DNA of 64,000 bases from Exiguobacterium qingdaonense (GCF_018617855.1 NZ_JACSKY010000004.1:62001-126000), one strand, 5' to 3'. Counted from the first letter of the stretch, positions 52,396 to 61,960 are shown. Translations and numbers: made by a program. The notes: a model not told the origin generated them from the letters alone.

Positions 52396-52413
52396 GAGTG
52401 TCCCTCTTACTGC
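52389..52413. terminator. Bidirectional terminator
   Basis: GCAGTAAGAG pairs with CTCTTACTGC (loop of 5). It begins in the VOC stop codon region and overlaps the end of yumC. Confidence 0.75.
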
Positions 52414-53453
52414 TTCATCATGCTCTCTTCTATGATTTGACGATTTTTTTCAGTAAAACGCTCGTTGTGAGAAGACACCATTGCTGTCGCATTCGCATTC
52501 GGGTCGATATACGTTTTTGCCCGATTCACGGCATTCGCCGCATCCTGAAACGCTCCCGCGATTAAATGCACTTTCCCTTCATGCGTCAGAATATCACCTG
52601 CTGCATATAGTCCAGGTACGGATGACTCGCTACTCGAGCTTCCTTTCACATAAAACCCATCAACCAGTTCCACTTTCAGCTCACTATGATGAAGTAAATC
52701 CGAATCTCGTTCATATCCGTGATTGATGACCACTTCGTCAACAACAATCAGACTCGTATCACCTGTCTCGACACACGTCAGTGACACTTGTTGAATCGAT
52801 TTCCCATCGTGCGAGATTAAATCTGTCACTTTTGATTGCGGACGACAGTCAACCCGACTCTGTTTCACTTTCTCAACCTGCGCCTCATGTCCAGTCAGTT
52901 CTTCTTTACGGTAAGTCAGGATGACTTCTTCTGCGATTGGTTCGAGTGCGTTCGCCCAGTCAACAGCACTGTTCCCTCCACCTGAAATGAGTACTCGTTT
53001 TCCTTTGAAACGTGCAAGCGACTTGACGGTATAATGCAAGTTGGACAGTTCGAACCGCTCCGCTCCACTGATTTCAATTTTTTGAGGCTTCAATATCCCG
53101 CTTCCCGTCGCCACGATCATGGTTTTAGAAACGTGATGACCCGTCGTCGTCTCCACGTTGAATAAACCGTCTTCACGTTTTGACATCGACTCCACTTTTT
53201 CCCCAAGCACGACTGTCGGAGAAAACGTGAGTCCTTGCTGAACGAGTTGTTCAATCAGCTTCGCCCCTGTCGTTGGCGGCAATCCTCCTACGTCCCAGAC
53301 CATCTTTTCCGGATATACGTGTACTTTCCCACCTAAAAAAGGTTGAAATTCAATAATCTTCGTCTTCATTCCTCGTAAACCGCTATAAAAAGCCGCATAT
53401 AACCCGGCCGGTCCCCCACCGATAATCGTCACATCGAACTGTTCTTCATTCAT
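52407..53453 (-). CDS. yumC: Ferredoxin/flavodoxin-NADP+ reductase, YumC type
   Basis: About 348 aa. Thioredoxin-reductase-like FAD enzyme without the CxxC: FAD motif GGGPAGLYAAFYSG, NADPH motif GGGNSAVDWA, VAGDI-type AAGDILTHEG near the C-terminus, and HEAQVEK. Reduces ferredoxin or flavodoxin with NADPH. ATG 53453 preferred because GGAAGGG is seven bases upstream. Preceded by a Fur-like box, so induced in low iron. Confidence 0.92.
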   Translation of the reverse strand: MNEEQFDVTIIGGGPAGLYAAFYSGLRGMKTKIIEFQPFLGGKVHVYPEKMVWDVGGLPPTTGAKLIEQLVQQGLTFSPTVVLGEKVESMSKREDGLFNVETTTGHHVSKTMIVATGSGILKPQKIEISGAERFELSNLHYTVKSLARFKGKRVLISGGGNSAVDWANALEPIAEEVILTYRKEELTGHEAQVEKVKQSRVDCRPQSKVTDLISHDGKSIQQVSLTCVETGDTSLIVVDEVVINHGYERDSDLLHHSELKVELVDGFYVKGSSSSESSVPGLYAAGDILTHEGKVHLIAGAFQDAANAVNRAKTYIDPNANATAMVSSHNERFTEKNRQIIEESMMKQ

Positions 53454-53485
53454 CTTCATACCCTTCCTTCCCGGTCACTTAAAAA

Positions 53486-53510
53486 TGATAATCATTCTCA
53501 TTAGATGATA
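53486..53510 (-). promoter_or_regulatory. Fur box and promoter of yumC
   Basis: TGATAATCATTCTCA at 53486-53500 matches the 7-1-7 Fur core TGATAATnATTATCA in 13 of 14 fixed positions. It lies immediately downstream of a minus-strand -10 TATCAT (53510-53505) with TTGTAA 17 bp before it. Repression in iron-replete cells is expected. Confidence 0.7.
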
Positions 53511-53620
53511 CATTGTTCTATTCGTTTTTACAAACCATTTCTGGTTCGTGTACACTTCTGTGGTTTTTCTTGCTCGAAGGTCGGGTAATGTAAGATGAAT
53601 CAAAAGGGAGGATGTTCGTT

Positions 53621-54175
53621 ATGGAGTGGATGGATCTCATATTAATTGTTGCGTCCTGCTTTTGGCTAATCGAGACGTGGAAGTTCCGAAATCGAAAAGA
53701 GGTTTCAGATGGGACGATTGAACGAAAAAGTTTTTATTTCGTAGCGTCGACAATGATCGGCGTTTTTATCCTGTCTCTTGCCTCCTCTGTCCTTATTGAG
53801 ACGAAGCCCCCGGTGATCCAACGAATAATCGGTCTCACGTTCTACATAGCCGGCGTGTCATTACGCTATTGGGGAATTATCCATCTTCGACACCAATTCA
53901 CTCGCCATGTCGTTGTTCGACCTGAAGATGAGCTGGTCAGCTCTGGTCCTTACCGCTATTTGCGACATCCATTGTACACCGGATTATTATTGATTACGTT
54001 AGGATTCTCACTATATCTCCTCCACTGGGGTGTCGCGCTGTTCGGTTCTATGCTAACCTCTCTCGCATTGCTATATCGGATTCGGATTGAGGAAGGTATG
54101 CTCATTCGCCACTTTGGTCAGTCTTACCGTTCTTGGTCGAAATCACGTAAGCGCTTGTTTCCATTCATATATTAA
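53621..54175 (+). CDS. ICMT/PEMT-like membrane methyltransferase
   Basis: 184 aa, with four to five helices. The conserved C-terminal core RPEDELVSSGPYRYLRHPLYTGLLL is the isoprenylcysteine/phospholipid methyltransferase motif (SAM site), and RIRIEEGMLIRHFG continues it. Protein or lipid O-/N-methylation at the membrane; substrate unknown. ATG 53621 has GGGAGG upstream. Confidence 0.85.
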   Translation: MEWMDLILIVASCFWLIETWKFRNRKEVSDGTIERKSFYFVASTMIGVFILSLASSVLIETKPPVIQRIIGLTFYIAGVSLRYWGIIHLRHQFTRHVVVRPEDELVSSGPYRYLRHPLYTGLLLITLGFSLYLLHWGVALFGSMLTSLALLYRIRIEEGMLIRHFGQSYRSWSKSRKRLFPFIY

Positions 54176-54207
54176 AAGGAGTCCGGGTATTTTCCCGAAC
54201 TCCTTTT
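54174..54207. terminator. Bidirectional terminator
   Basis: AAAAGGAGTCCGGG pairs with CCCGAACTCCTTTT with one mismatch (loop of 6). Shared by the ICMT-like and DUF368 genes. Confidence 0.8.
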
Positions 54208-54211
54208 CCAT

Positions 54212-55021
54212 TCACACAGAATATTTGCTGAGTAGCCGAACGGCAACGACCCCTAGGACGAAAGCGATGAGACTGAGCGCCCACATCAGTCCTGAAGTCG
54301 GGATTCCTGGAAATACGACAGCAAGCGACCCAATCACCAAGCCGATAATGATTGAGAACGTCATTCCCGGGAAGTTCGCCAACAAGTAACGAATGACTTT
54401 ACTACTTACAATGAAACCAAACGCGACTCCCGCTCCGACGATTCCAATAATCAACAAGTTAAAGTTCGAGATGGCACTGATGACCGTCGGATAAACCCCG
54501 ATCAGCAATAAGACGAATGAACCGCTAATACCCGGGAGCAACATGGCCATACTTCCTAACCATCCCGACAAGAATAGTAAAAGCGCAGTTCCAAGCGTCA
54601 CATCCGTGATGACTGACGTATCGACCGGATTGAGGAACGCCATACTCGCCACGAGGATGATTGCGACGGTCGTAGCGATGACATGAACCGGACGGATCGA
54701 GGATCGCGATGTAAATTCTACAAAAAGTAGCGGAATGATCCCTAAAATCAATCCGATGAAGAAAAATTGTGTCGGTGCATAATACTCAAGCAGTAAGTAT
54801 TCGATCATTCGACTTAGTGCGATAATGGCCGTTCCCATTCCAATCGCAAGCGGAATCAAAAACCCAATATATTTCTTCCAATATCGGCTAAACACGCCGC
54901 TAATCGCTTCGATGAGTTGATCGTAAATGCCTAAAATGACCGCGATGGTCCCACCGCTAACACCGGGAATTAAATCACTCGTTCCCATGGCCATCCCACG
55001 CCAAATATTCTTCCACTCCAT
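54212..55021 (-). CDS. DUF368 membrane protein (predicted undecaprenyl-phosphate flippase family)
   Basis: 269 aa, about eight helices, with the family signature GTSDLIPGVSGGTIAVILGIYDQLI at the N-terminus and a symmetric LLPGISGSFVLLLIGVY in the second half. DUF368 (PopT) proteins are reported to recycle undecaprenyl phosphate across the membrane. ATG 55021 chosen for AAAGGAG upstream. Single gene. Confidence 0.88.
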   Translation of the reverse strand: MEWKNIWRGMAMGTSDLIPGVSGGTIAVILGIYDQLIEAISGVFSRYWKKYIGFLIPLAIGMGTAIIALSRMIEYLLLEYYAPTQFFFIGLILGIIPLLFVEFTSRSSIRPVHVIATTVAIILVASMAFLNPVDTSVITDVTLGTALLLFLSGWLGSMAMLLPGISGSFVLLLIGVYPTVISAISNFNLLIIGIVGAGVAFGFIVSSKVIRYLLANFPGMTFSIIIGLVIGSLAVVFPGIPTSGLMWALSLIAFVLGVVAVRLLSKYSV

Positions 55022-55094
55022 AACATATCTCCTTTGCATAGATCTTTCCTCAAGCACTTAGTATAGTCGAGAAAAGAAGTTTGCGCATCCGCTT

Positions 55095-55670
55095 TTAGAC
55101 TGAGAAAGGAGTCGGAGCAATCTCTTTTTTCATATAGTCAAATCTCGCTCCAGAAATGTTGATTTCTTTTTCCTTACGAAATCCGAGACGTGTGTATAAG
55201 CGATGTGCTGCAGGATTTTCTTGGTCCACATTCAATGTGACGTCGGGTACACCACGCTCTTCTGCAACGAGACAAACATGTTCGATTAACTTCGTCCCAA
55301 TTCCGCGACCTCCAAACGACTCCGCAACTGCAATCGAGTCGATGTATTGGACGTTCCCGTTTGTCTCTACATCCAACTTTCCATCACTTCCCTGCGTCTT
55401 CAACCACTCCTGAATCGGACGATCGAGCGCTTCCGCTTCATCTCCTCGATACGACAGGATCATCCCTGCCACATCACTTTCCACATCAGCCACCCATATG
55501 TTTTCATAGCTTAAGCGATTTTGCGGTCGTTCTACCCACATCGCGAGCCGCTCCAACACCTCAGTCGTATTCGTTGACGCTGTCAACGTGTACGCAATCT
55601 CGTGAATCGCTTGGTACATGAGTGGCGCAATCTGATTACAATCCTGTCTTGTCGCTTGTCGAATAACCAT
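55095..55670 (-). CDS. GNAT N-acetyltransferase
   Basis: 191 aa from ATG 55670 (GGAGGGAT upstream). GNAT motifs: VIRQATRQDCNQI start, central IDSIAVAESFGGRGIGTKLIEHVCLVAEERG (acetyl-CoA loop RGIGTKL) and LYTRLGFRKEKEI end. Substrate unknown. The earlier start would add 84 residues overlapping the divergent gene. Confidence 0.88.
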   Translation of the reverse strand: MVIRQATRQDCNQIAPLMYQAIHEIAYTLTASTNTTEVLERLAMWVERPQNRLSYENIWVADVESDVAGMILSYRGDEAEALDRPIQEWLKTQGSDGKLDVETNGNVQYIDSIAVAESFGGRGIGTKLIEHVCLVAEERGVPDVTLNVDQENPAAHRLYTRLGFRKEKEINISGARFDYMKKEIAPTPFSV

Positions 55671-55769
55671 TCTTGATCCCTCCATCACCCAGTCTAGCAT
55701 AGTCCGACACATCGATTGTTTGTCTATGCCTATTTGTGGCATCATATAGAGTGAAAGGGGAGAACATAT

Positions 55770-56519
55770 ATGAAAGCCATTATTACAGGAATGAACGGTA
55801 CAGTCGCACCAATCGTCGCCGAAACGCTCAAACGACATGAGATTGAGGCAATCGCTTGGAATCGCGAACAAGTATCGACAACTGATGAAGTAGAAATGCG
55901 TCAATTTATCGAACAGATTCATCCGGACTATTTTTTACATATTGGCATGGGTGCGGTGGAATGGGCCGAAACACTTGCTCGTTTATGCGGGGAGATGAGC
56001 ATCCCGTTCCTATTCACGAGCACCGTCTCCATCTTTTCAGACGATGTGACCGGACCCATCTCGCCGGACACGGTACCGGATGCTGAAGACGACTATGGAA
56101 AGTACAAGCGTGATTGTGAACAGGCAATCGCCCGTGTCAATCCAGGCGCCCAGATTGTCCGTCTCGGTTGGCAGATTGGTCATGAGGCCGGGTCAAATAA
56201 CATGATGGACTTTTTCACAAACGAAATGAAGCAACATGGCGTGATTCAAGTCAGTGAACACTGGTATCCATCCTGTTCATTTTTGGAGGACACAGCGGAC
56301 GCCCTATTCGAGATTTTGACAAAACGAGGACCGGGTATTTATCAACTAAACGGCAACACGAGCTATTCTCTTTACAACATCGCTGTTGGATTGAAAGAGC
56401 TACATGACACCGATTGGCAAATCGAAAGCACGGATGAACCGAAACGAGATAATCGGATGATTGATTCATCTGTCACCATTCGCCCGATTTCAGAGCGGCT
56501 CAATCTACAAACCAAGTAA
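55770..56519 (+). CDS. NAD-dependent epimerase/reductase-like protein (RmlD-like)
   Basis: 249 aa. Rossmann start AIITGMNGTVAPIV, LHIGMGAVEWAETL and FLFTSTVSIFSD (Ser/Thr), YGKYKRDCEQAI (Tyr-x3-Lys catalytic pair). Resembles RmlD-type dTDP-4-dehydrorhamnose reductases or short epimerases. Sugar substrate unknown. AAGGGGAG before the ATG. Confidence 0.8.
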   Translation: MKAIITGMNGTVAPIVAETLKRHEIEAIAWNREQVSTTDEVEMRQFIEQIHPDYFLHIGMGAVEWAETLARLCGEMSIPFLFTSTVSIFSDDVTGPISPDTVPDAEDDYGKYKRDCEQAIARVNPGAQIVRLGWQIGHEAGSNNMMDFFTNEMKQHGVIQVSEHWYPSCSFLEDTADALFEILTKRGPGIYQLNGNTSYSLYNIAVGLKELHDTDWQIESTDEPKRDNRMIDSSVTIRPISERLNLQTK

Positions 56520-56559
56520 ATTCAACTCGCCTACTCGATAATAGTAGGCGAGTTGAATT
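56519..56559. terminator. Bidirectional terminator-like hairpin
   Basis: AATTCAACTCGCCTAC with GTAGGCGAGTTGAATT (loop of 9), overlapping the stop of the P450 gene; no strong T-run. Confidence 0.6.
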
Positions 56560-57796
56560 AGGTTCGAGTTAGATGATTCAATCGTAATTTACTTTTCGGC
56601 AGACTCGGCATGTCTACAAAACTGTAGCTCAAATCTTGAGGAGGGACTGTATAAGAGTACTCCTTTGTAAACAATTCGATGACTTGTGCAAGAATTGCAA
56701 TAGTCACGTGTTCACCTGCACATCGGTGTCCAAAGTCTACATCCCCACCGCCTTGCGGAATAAAATTGAATGGACTTTCATTCCAATCATCGAAACGGGA
56801 GGGGTCAAACCGGTCGGGCTCCATCCAAATGGTAGCGTCATGATTTGTGCCATACAAGTCCAAAAGCGTCAACGTTCCTTCTGAAAATGCATAGCCGTTC
56901 CATTCAAAATCTGATTTGACTCGAGCTGCTGCGACAGGGAAGAACGGATAATATCGTCTCACTTCCTGAACAAACTCTTTTTTCGAGACCTCTCCCCGCT
57001 TTACCTGCTCTCTTACATTCGGGAACTGATGCAAAGCCAGAACGGTAAAGAGGACATACACCGAGATTGCGACAGTCGGGCGTAAAATGTTTAATACTTC
57101 GACCGCCACTACCTCTTCAGACAATAATCTTCCAGATTCATCCCGATGCCACGAAAACTCGTAAAGCGCTGTGTGTTCGTTCGGCAATAATCGTTTCGAC
57201 CGCACTTCTTTTACCATTTGACGAATCCAGGATTCGGCCGAGGATCTCGCTTTTCGCCCTTGTATATAAGTCGGACCAAGAGACGTACCCGATTCAAATA
57301 ACAATCTCATCTCTTCTGTACGTTTTCGAATTTCTTCTGGCGCGAGCGGAACTCCCGCCCATTCACATACAGCCTTCATCAACACTTGTTGTGCTACGTC
57401 GTATAAGACGATCTCCTCTTCCATTCGTTCAATCCGGTTCCATTCACGATGTGTCAATCGAAGCAATCGGTCTATGTTTTCTTTTGTCATCAATGACATG
57501 AACATGTGTTTTCGATGCGTATGTTCCGCACCGTCTAATGTCTGGACCCCTTCTTCTCCAAATAATGTCTTAAGGAGACGTTTCGGTGCAGCATTCTGAC
57601 GCATGAATTTATCTGAATCATAGAACACTTCTGCCGCCTCTTCGCCTCCAAGGCAAATCACACGCTCCCCAAGCAAGCGTGTCTCAAAGATATCGGATTT
57701 AAAACTTTTGCGACGATTCGCGACGAACAGATATCCTTCCCGTAAAAAATCGACACTATGGTCGAGTCCTTCTTGCTTCGGTATGACTTTCCCCAT
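56558..57796 (-). CDS. Cytochrome P450 of the CYP152 fatty-acid peroxygenase family
   Basis: 412 aa. Heme-thiolate motif PQGGGDVDFGHRCAGE (Cys in HRCAGE) and the Arg-Pro pair in NILRPTVAISVYVLF, which replaces the usual acid-alcohol pair, mark CYP152 peroxygenases (BSbeta/SPalpha type). They use H2O2 with the substrate carboxylate for hydroxylation or decarboxylation of fatty acids, needing no redox partner. ATG 57796 chosen: AAAGGGTGAG upstream overlaps the GTG start. Confidence 0.92.
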   Translation of the reverse strand: MGKVIPKQEGLDHSVDFLREGYLFVANRRKSFKSDIFETRLLGERVICLGGEEAAEVFYDSDKFMRQNAAPKRLLKTLFGEEGVQTLDGAEHTHRKHMFMSLMTKENIDRLLRLTHREWNRIERMEEEIVLYDVAQQVLMKAVCEWAGVPLAPEEIRKRTEEMRLLFESGTSLGPTYIQGRKARSSAESWIRQMVKEVRSKRLLPNEHTALYEFSWHRDESGRLLSEEVVAVEVLNILRPTVAISVYVLFTVLALHQFPNVREQVKRGEVSKKEFVQEVRRYYPFFPVAAARVKSDFEWNGYAFSEGTLTLLDLYGTNHDATIWMEPDRFDPSRFDDWNESPFNFIPQGGGDVDFGHRCAGEHVTIAILAQVIELFTKEYSYTVPPQDLSYSFVDMPSLPKSKLRLNHLTRT

Positions 57797-57887
57797 CCAA
57801 CTCACCCTTTCAATTTTTTCGAACTATAAAGGATGTTCCCGTGTCGTTAGCGAACAAACCTAATATCGAAAGGAGGGAGTGATTGAT

Positions 57888-58253
57888 ATGTTACCGTTTT
57901 TATTGACGTTGCGTCGAATCATACGAGGAATTTGGCGTGGTCTTCGTGACCCCGAGTTCCAAGTTCTATTTAGCCTCGCCCTTCTCACCGTTCTCTCTGG
58001 CACACTCTTCTACGCCCAATTCGAATCGTTACGCTGGTTGGACGCTCTCTATTTCAGCGTCATTACGTTAACTACAATCGGGTATGGTGATTTCGCTCCA
58101 CAGACCGACATAGGGAAAATTTTTACGATTGGATATGTGATCACCGGCGTCGGAATTATGGTCGGATTCATTACACGAGTGTTTGACCACTTACAAAAAG
58201 CAAGAATCGATGAACTAGAAGCAAAACAAAAGACGCCCCCCTCTGATTCATGA
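57888..58253 (+). CDS. Two-helix potassium channel (ion channel 2 family)
   Basis: 121 aa from ATG 57888 (GGAGGGAG about ten bases upstream). Helices at about 26-42 and 80-100 flank the pore helix, and the filter is TIGYGD (LTTIGYGDFAPQT). No RCK domain; the C-terminus is a short coiled coil (HLQKARIDELEAKQK). K+-selective pore, gating unknown. Confidence 0.9.
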   Translation: MLPFLLTLRRIIRGIWRGLRDPEFQVLFSLALLTVLSGTLFYAQFESLRWLDALYFSVITLTTIGYGDFAPQTDIGKIFTIGYVITGVGIMVGFITRVFDHLQKARIDELEAKQKTPPSDS

Positions 58254-58263
58254 GGATGGCGTC
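58232..58263. terminator. Hairpin between kch-like and agcS-like genes
   Basis: GACGCC (58232-58237) pairs with GGCGTC (58258-58263), with a weak inner stem. It overlaps the channel stop codon. Confidence 0.4.
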
Positions 58264-58270
58264 GATTTGT

Positions 58271-59623
58271 TTAAGACACTTTTCGACTTTCAATTTCAAG
58301 CTGTTGATTGAATCGCTTCGTCTCTGCAATGACGACACCTGACAAGAACAAGAGACCAATCAAGTTCGGGATCGCCATCAAACCGTTGAATACGTCAGAT
58401 AGTGCCCAAACCAAGTTTAAGTTGGTCGTCATGGCACCGAGTCCGGCAACAAGGACAAACGCAATACGATATGGAACGATTGACTTTCGTCCGAACAAGT
58501 AATGGATCGAGCGCTCTCCATAGTACGACCAGCCGAGTACGGTCGAATAGGCAAATAAGACAAGGCCAATCGTGACGATATATCCACCAATCGGGCCAAG
58601 GAACAACTCGAACGTAGCCGAAGTCAGTTCGACTCCTTCTAGACCCGTTCCAATTTGACCACCCATGACGAGCGTCAAACCGGTTACCGAACAGACGACG
58701 AGCGTATCCAAAAAGACTTGCGTCATCGAGACGAGCGCTTGGCGTCCCGGCATATCCGTTTTCGCAGCCGCCGCTGCAATCGGAGCAGAGCCGAGTCCCG
58801 CTTCGTTCGAGAAGACGCCTCGTGCGACACCGTAGCGAATGGCTGCCCCAATCGCACCGCCACCAATCGCCTCCGCACTAAAGGTACTGCTAAAGATGAG
58901 CGCGAATGCATCTGGAATGAGCGTATAGTTCATTGCCATAATCAACAATCCGCTACCCAAATAAAAAACAATCATCACAGGAACGAAGTAACTGACTACC
59001 TTACCGATTGAACGAACGCCTCCGAGGATGACCGCACCCGTAAAGGTCATCATGAGAATACCTGATATGTATAGCGGTACATCAAAAGTCGTTTTAAGCG
59101 CCAATGCGACCGAGTTCGTCTGGACCCCGTTTCCAATACCGAAAGCCGCGATCGAGGCGAACGCCGCAAAGGCAACCGCCAACCATCGTTGATTCAATCC
59201 TCGTTCCAAATAATACATCGGTCCACCAGCCATTTGACCACGTTCATCAGTCACCCGGTATTTGACGGCAAGCACTGCTTCCGCATACTTCGTTGCCATC
59301 CCAAAGAACCCAGACACCCACATCCATACGATGGCACCGGGTCCCCCTAATACGACGGCCGTCGACACCCCGACGATATTCCCCGTACCGACGGTCGCCG
59401 CAAGAGCCGTCATGAGCGCTTGGAAATGACTGATATCCCCTTTAGAAGATTGATCTTGTCTTTTTGAAAACGCCAGTTTCAGCGCATACGGTAACTTCGT
59501 GATTTGAATCCCACCTAGACGAACCGTCAAGTAAATGCCTGTCCCCACAAGCAAGATCAAAAGCGGTGGTCCCCATACGAAGTTGGATGCTGTGCTCACC
59601 CATTCACTAAATGATTGCTTCAT
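58271..59623 (-). CDS. Sodium:alanine symporter (AGCS family)
   Basis: 450 aa with about 11 helices. The family signature GPGAIVWMWVSGFFGMATKYAE (~95) and GNIVGVSTAVVLGGPGA are clear; FSNEAGLGSAPIAAAAAKTD and DTLVVCSVTGL also match. Imports alanine or glycine with sodium. Single gene with its own promoter. Confidence 0.93.
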   Translation of the reverse strand: MKQSFSEWVSTASNFVWGPPLLILLVGTGIYLTVRLGGIQITKLPYALKLAFSKRQDQSSKGDISHFQALMTALAATVGTGNIVGVSTAVVLGGPGAIVWMWVSGFFGMATKYAEAVLAVKYRVTDERGQMAGGPMYYLERGLNQRWLAVAFAAFASIAAFGIGNGVQTNSVALALKTTFDVPLYISGILMMTFTGAVILGGVRSIGKVVSYFVPVMIVFYLGSGLLIMAMNYTLIPDAFALIFSSTFSAEAIGGGAIGAAIRYGVARGVFSNEAGLGSAPIAAAAAKTDMPGRQALVSMTQVFLDTLVVCSVTGLTLVMGGQIGTGLEGVELTSATFELFLGPIGGYIVTIGLVLFAYSTVLGWSYYGERSIHYLFGRKSIVPYRIAFVLVAGLGAMTTNLNLVWALSDVFNGLMAIPNLIGLLFLSGVVIAETKRFNQQLEIESRKVS

Positions 59624-59740
59624 AATGATGTATCCCCTTCCCCCGAAAAGTAGTGTACACCTTCATTTTTTCAGAATACTTAGAACAATGCAAAAGTATT
59701 GTACTAAAACAAAGCTTTCATGTAGCTTCTGTCATTGAAA

Positions 59741-59768
59741 CAGCGAGACGAAATCAATCGTCTCGCTG
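59741..59768 (-). terminator. Hairpin at the end of yidD
   Basis: CAGCGAGACGA (59741-59751) pairs with TCGTCTCGCTG (59758-59768), overlapping the yidD stop (59754). T-run weak on the minus side. Confidence 0.5.
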
Positions 59769-60023
59769 TGACTCAGGTTTCTCTCGTTGCAAAGGCGCCT
59801 TCCAATCAAATGTATCCGGCACATAATCAAGTCCACCTGGATGAAACGGTTGACACCGCATGAGCCGGCGTGCGGTTAAATAGCTCCCTTTGACCGCCCC
59901 ATGCTTTTCAATCGCTTCAATTCCGTAATGTGAACAAGTCGGATAAAATCGACAGGTCGGTGGCTTCAATGGTGAGAGAAAACGTTGATATCCTCGAATC
60001 CCTTTAACTAGTACACGTTTCAC
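59754..60023 (-). CDS. yidD: YidD, membrane protein insertion efficiency factor
   Basis: 89 aa from a GTG at 60023, GGAGAAATCGT upstream; a longer reading starts over the ribosome site. Diagnostic [28 protein letters not shown] and [17 protein letters not shown]. YidD helps YidC insert membrane proteins. The C-terminal extension ([11 protein letters not shown]) is acidic/basic. Confidence 0.92.
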   Translation of the reverse strand: MKRVLVKGIRGYQRFLSPLKPPTCRFYPTCSHYGIEAIEKHGAVKGSYLTARRLMRCQPFHPGGLDYVPDTFDWKAPLQREKPESQRDD

Positions 60024-60212
60024 ACGATTTCTCCTCATTCATATAAATTAATGCCATCATAGCGCGATTTGAATCGTTTGTCATGTTCGTCGATTCCTAT
60101 GTCAAATCGTTTTCACTCTCATTTCAAATGAGCAAGATGAGAGATATTCGAGTGCATGTTTGTTATGATAGTCAACATAACTATTGACCGAATCGAAAAG
60201 AAGAGGTGACGG

Positions 60213-61004
60213 ATGATGAATCAATTACTAATGGTCGGTGCAGGATCGATGAGTGAGGCGCTCGTTCGCGGGTGGATCGACTCAGGGGTCAAACCGACAC
60301 AAATCACAATGACAAACCGAAGTGACCGGGAACGCTTGCTCTTCCTACAAGATGAACTCGGCGTTCAGATCGTTGAGAACGAGAACGTCAACGACTATGA
60401 TATCGTTGTACTCGCGATGCAACCAGATGGCGTCATTCCATATGTAGAATCAAAAGAATGGAAGACCCCACTACTCGTATCGGTCGCCGCACATATCGAA
60501 CCGAGCCAATTAGAAGAGGCTTCAGGGCTTCCAGCCGTATGTGCCATGCCAAACACGCCTGTCGCATACCGGAGCGGGATGACTGGACTATGGTTCGGTC
60601 CCGAAACAGATGAGGCCGACCGATTGAAAGCGACCGAGCTCTTTGAGCGGGTCGGTCGGACAGCCATCACGGATGCGAAGACGATGTCACCCTTCATGGC
60701 CGCCGCAGGATGCAGTCCAGCCTTCTTCTATGAAATCGTTGGTGCGATGACGCCCGTTTTGACGGATGTCGGATACGACGAAGCGACGGCTCGTCAAATC
60801 GTCGCCCAGGCGATGAAAGGTTCTGCCGAGTTGTTGTCTCATGAAACACGTGAGACAAATGAACTGATCGCCGACGTGGCCGCTCCAGGTGGACCGACTG
60901 ACCGTGGAGTCGGCGTGCTTCGTGAACGTAATCTCGCCGATGTCATGGCTTCAGCTTTACGTGAAAGTGCCAAAGAAGACCACGAAACAATCGAGAAACC
61001 ATAA
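60213..61004 (+). CDS. proC: Pyrroline-5-carboxylate reductase
   Basis: 263 aa. NADPH motif LLMVGAGSMSEALVRGW, MPNTPVAYRSGM and the C-terminal substrate motif DVAAPGGPTDRGVGVLRE (TPGGTT-like). Makes proline from P5C. AAGAGGTGA precedes the ATG; the second ATG is an equal alternative. Single gene. Confidence 0.92.
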   Translation: MMNQLLMVGAGSMSEALVRGWIDSGVKPTQITMTNRSDRERLLFLQDELGVQIVENENVNDYDIVVLAMQPDGVIPYVESKEWKTPLLVSVAAHIEPSQLEEASGLPAVCAMPNTPVAYRSGMTGLWFGPETDEADRLKATELFERVGRTAITDAKTMSPFMAAAGCSPAFFYEIVGAMTPVLTDVGYDEATARQIVAQAMKGSAELLSHETRETNELIADVAAPGGPTDRGVGVLRERNLADVMASALRESAKEDHETIEKP

Positions 61005-61043
61005 AAATGGACAGAAGCGACTCACTCGCTTCTGTCCATTTTT
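61003..61043. terminator. Bidirectional terminator
   Basis: AAAATGGACAGAAGCG pairs with CGCTTCTGTCCATTTT (loop of 7); shared by proC and the convergent DUF554 gene. Confidence 0.88.
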
Positions 61044-61740
61044 ATGTAATCGTATGTATGACAGACACAATCAGGCCTACCACTAGTATGCCGGGTAATA
61101 AGTTGGCCACGCGAATTTTCGTGATTCCGATCAAATTCAAGCCAATCGCCACAATCATCACACCACCGGTCGCCGTCATTTCTAAAATAAAGCTGTCCAT
61201 GAGCGACTCCGGGATGAATTTCATGATTTGAATGGCGAGAAGGGCAATCCCGCCTTGATAGACGAGCACCGGAACGGCTGAAAACATGACACCGATTCCA
61301 AGCGTTGAACTCAACACGAGAGCGGTAAATCCATCAATCAAGCCCTTCGTATACAACACATCATGATCGCCCCGCAATCCACTATCAAGTGCGCCAATAA
61401 TCGCCATCGCACCGATGACAAAAATGAGCGTCGCCGTCACAAATCCTTCCGCCACACTCGATTGGCTACCAAGACGTCGCTCAATCCGATAACCGATTCC
61501 ATTCAGTAGTTCATCTAGCTTCCACCACTCCCCGAGCGCAGATCCCAGCACAAGACTCCCGATCACAATCAAAAAATTCTCACTCTTCAGTCCCATCTGA
61601 ATCCCAAGCAAGATGACCGCAAGGCCGATCGCTGCCGTCACCGTCTCCTTCATACGCTCCGGAATGCGGTGAAACAAGAGACCTAACAATGACCCGATGA
61701 CAATCAGCGTAGCATTGACGAGGGTTCCCGTTAGCACCAT
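61042..61740 (-). CDS. DUF554 membrane protein
   Basis: 232 aa, about seven helices, with LTGTLVNATLIVIGSLLG start and LGGALGEWWKLDE-like segment after helix 3. The family is YdfK/YqgA-like, of unknown transport role. GAGGGGGG lies nine bases from the ATG. Confidence 0.85.
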   Translation of the reverse strand: MVLTGTLVNATLIVIGSLLGLLFHRIPERMKETVTAAIGLAVILLGIQMGLKSENFLIVIGSLVLGSALGEWWKLDELLNGIGYRIERRLGSQSSVAEGFVTATLIFVIGAMAIIGALDSGLRGDHDVLYTKGLIDGFTALVLSSTLGIGVMFSAVPVLVYQGGIALLAIQIMKFIPESLMDSFILEMTATGGVMIVAIGLNLIGITKIRVANLLPGILVVGLIVSVIHTIT

Positions 61741-61805
61741 GTCGAATCCCCCCTCTTATGTATTGAAAGAAATATACCAATTGGTTCCGTTCATTGTCAA
61801 CGCAC

Positions 61806-61867
61806 AAAAAAAAGAGCCACTTCTCGCAAGAAGTGGCTTCGCGGAAACCCATGTTCCGGTGGGTTTC
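61806..61867 (-). terminator. Terminator after tRNA-Val, two hairpins
   Basis: GAAACCCA/TGGGTTTC (61844-61867) comes first on the minus strand, then GCCACTTCT/AGAAGTGGC (61816-61837), followed by eight T. Confidence 0.85.
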
Positions 61868-61887
61868 TCGAGGGTTTGGCACCCAAG

Positions 61888-61960
61888 TGATTCTGACTGG
61901 GCTCGAACCAGCGACCTCTACCCTGTCAAGGTAGCGCTCTCCCAGCTGAGCTACAGAATC
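61888..61960 (-). tRNA. tRNA-Val (GAC)
   Basis: 73 bases, no encoded CCA. Acceptor GATTCTG/CAGAATC, anticodon loop TTGACAG (anticodon GAC), T-arm CTGGTTCGAGCCCAG. Confidence 0.93.
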
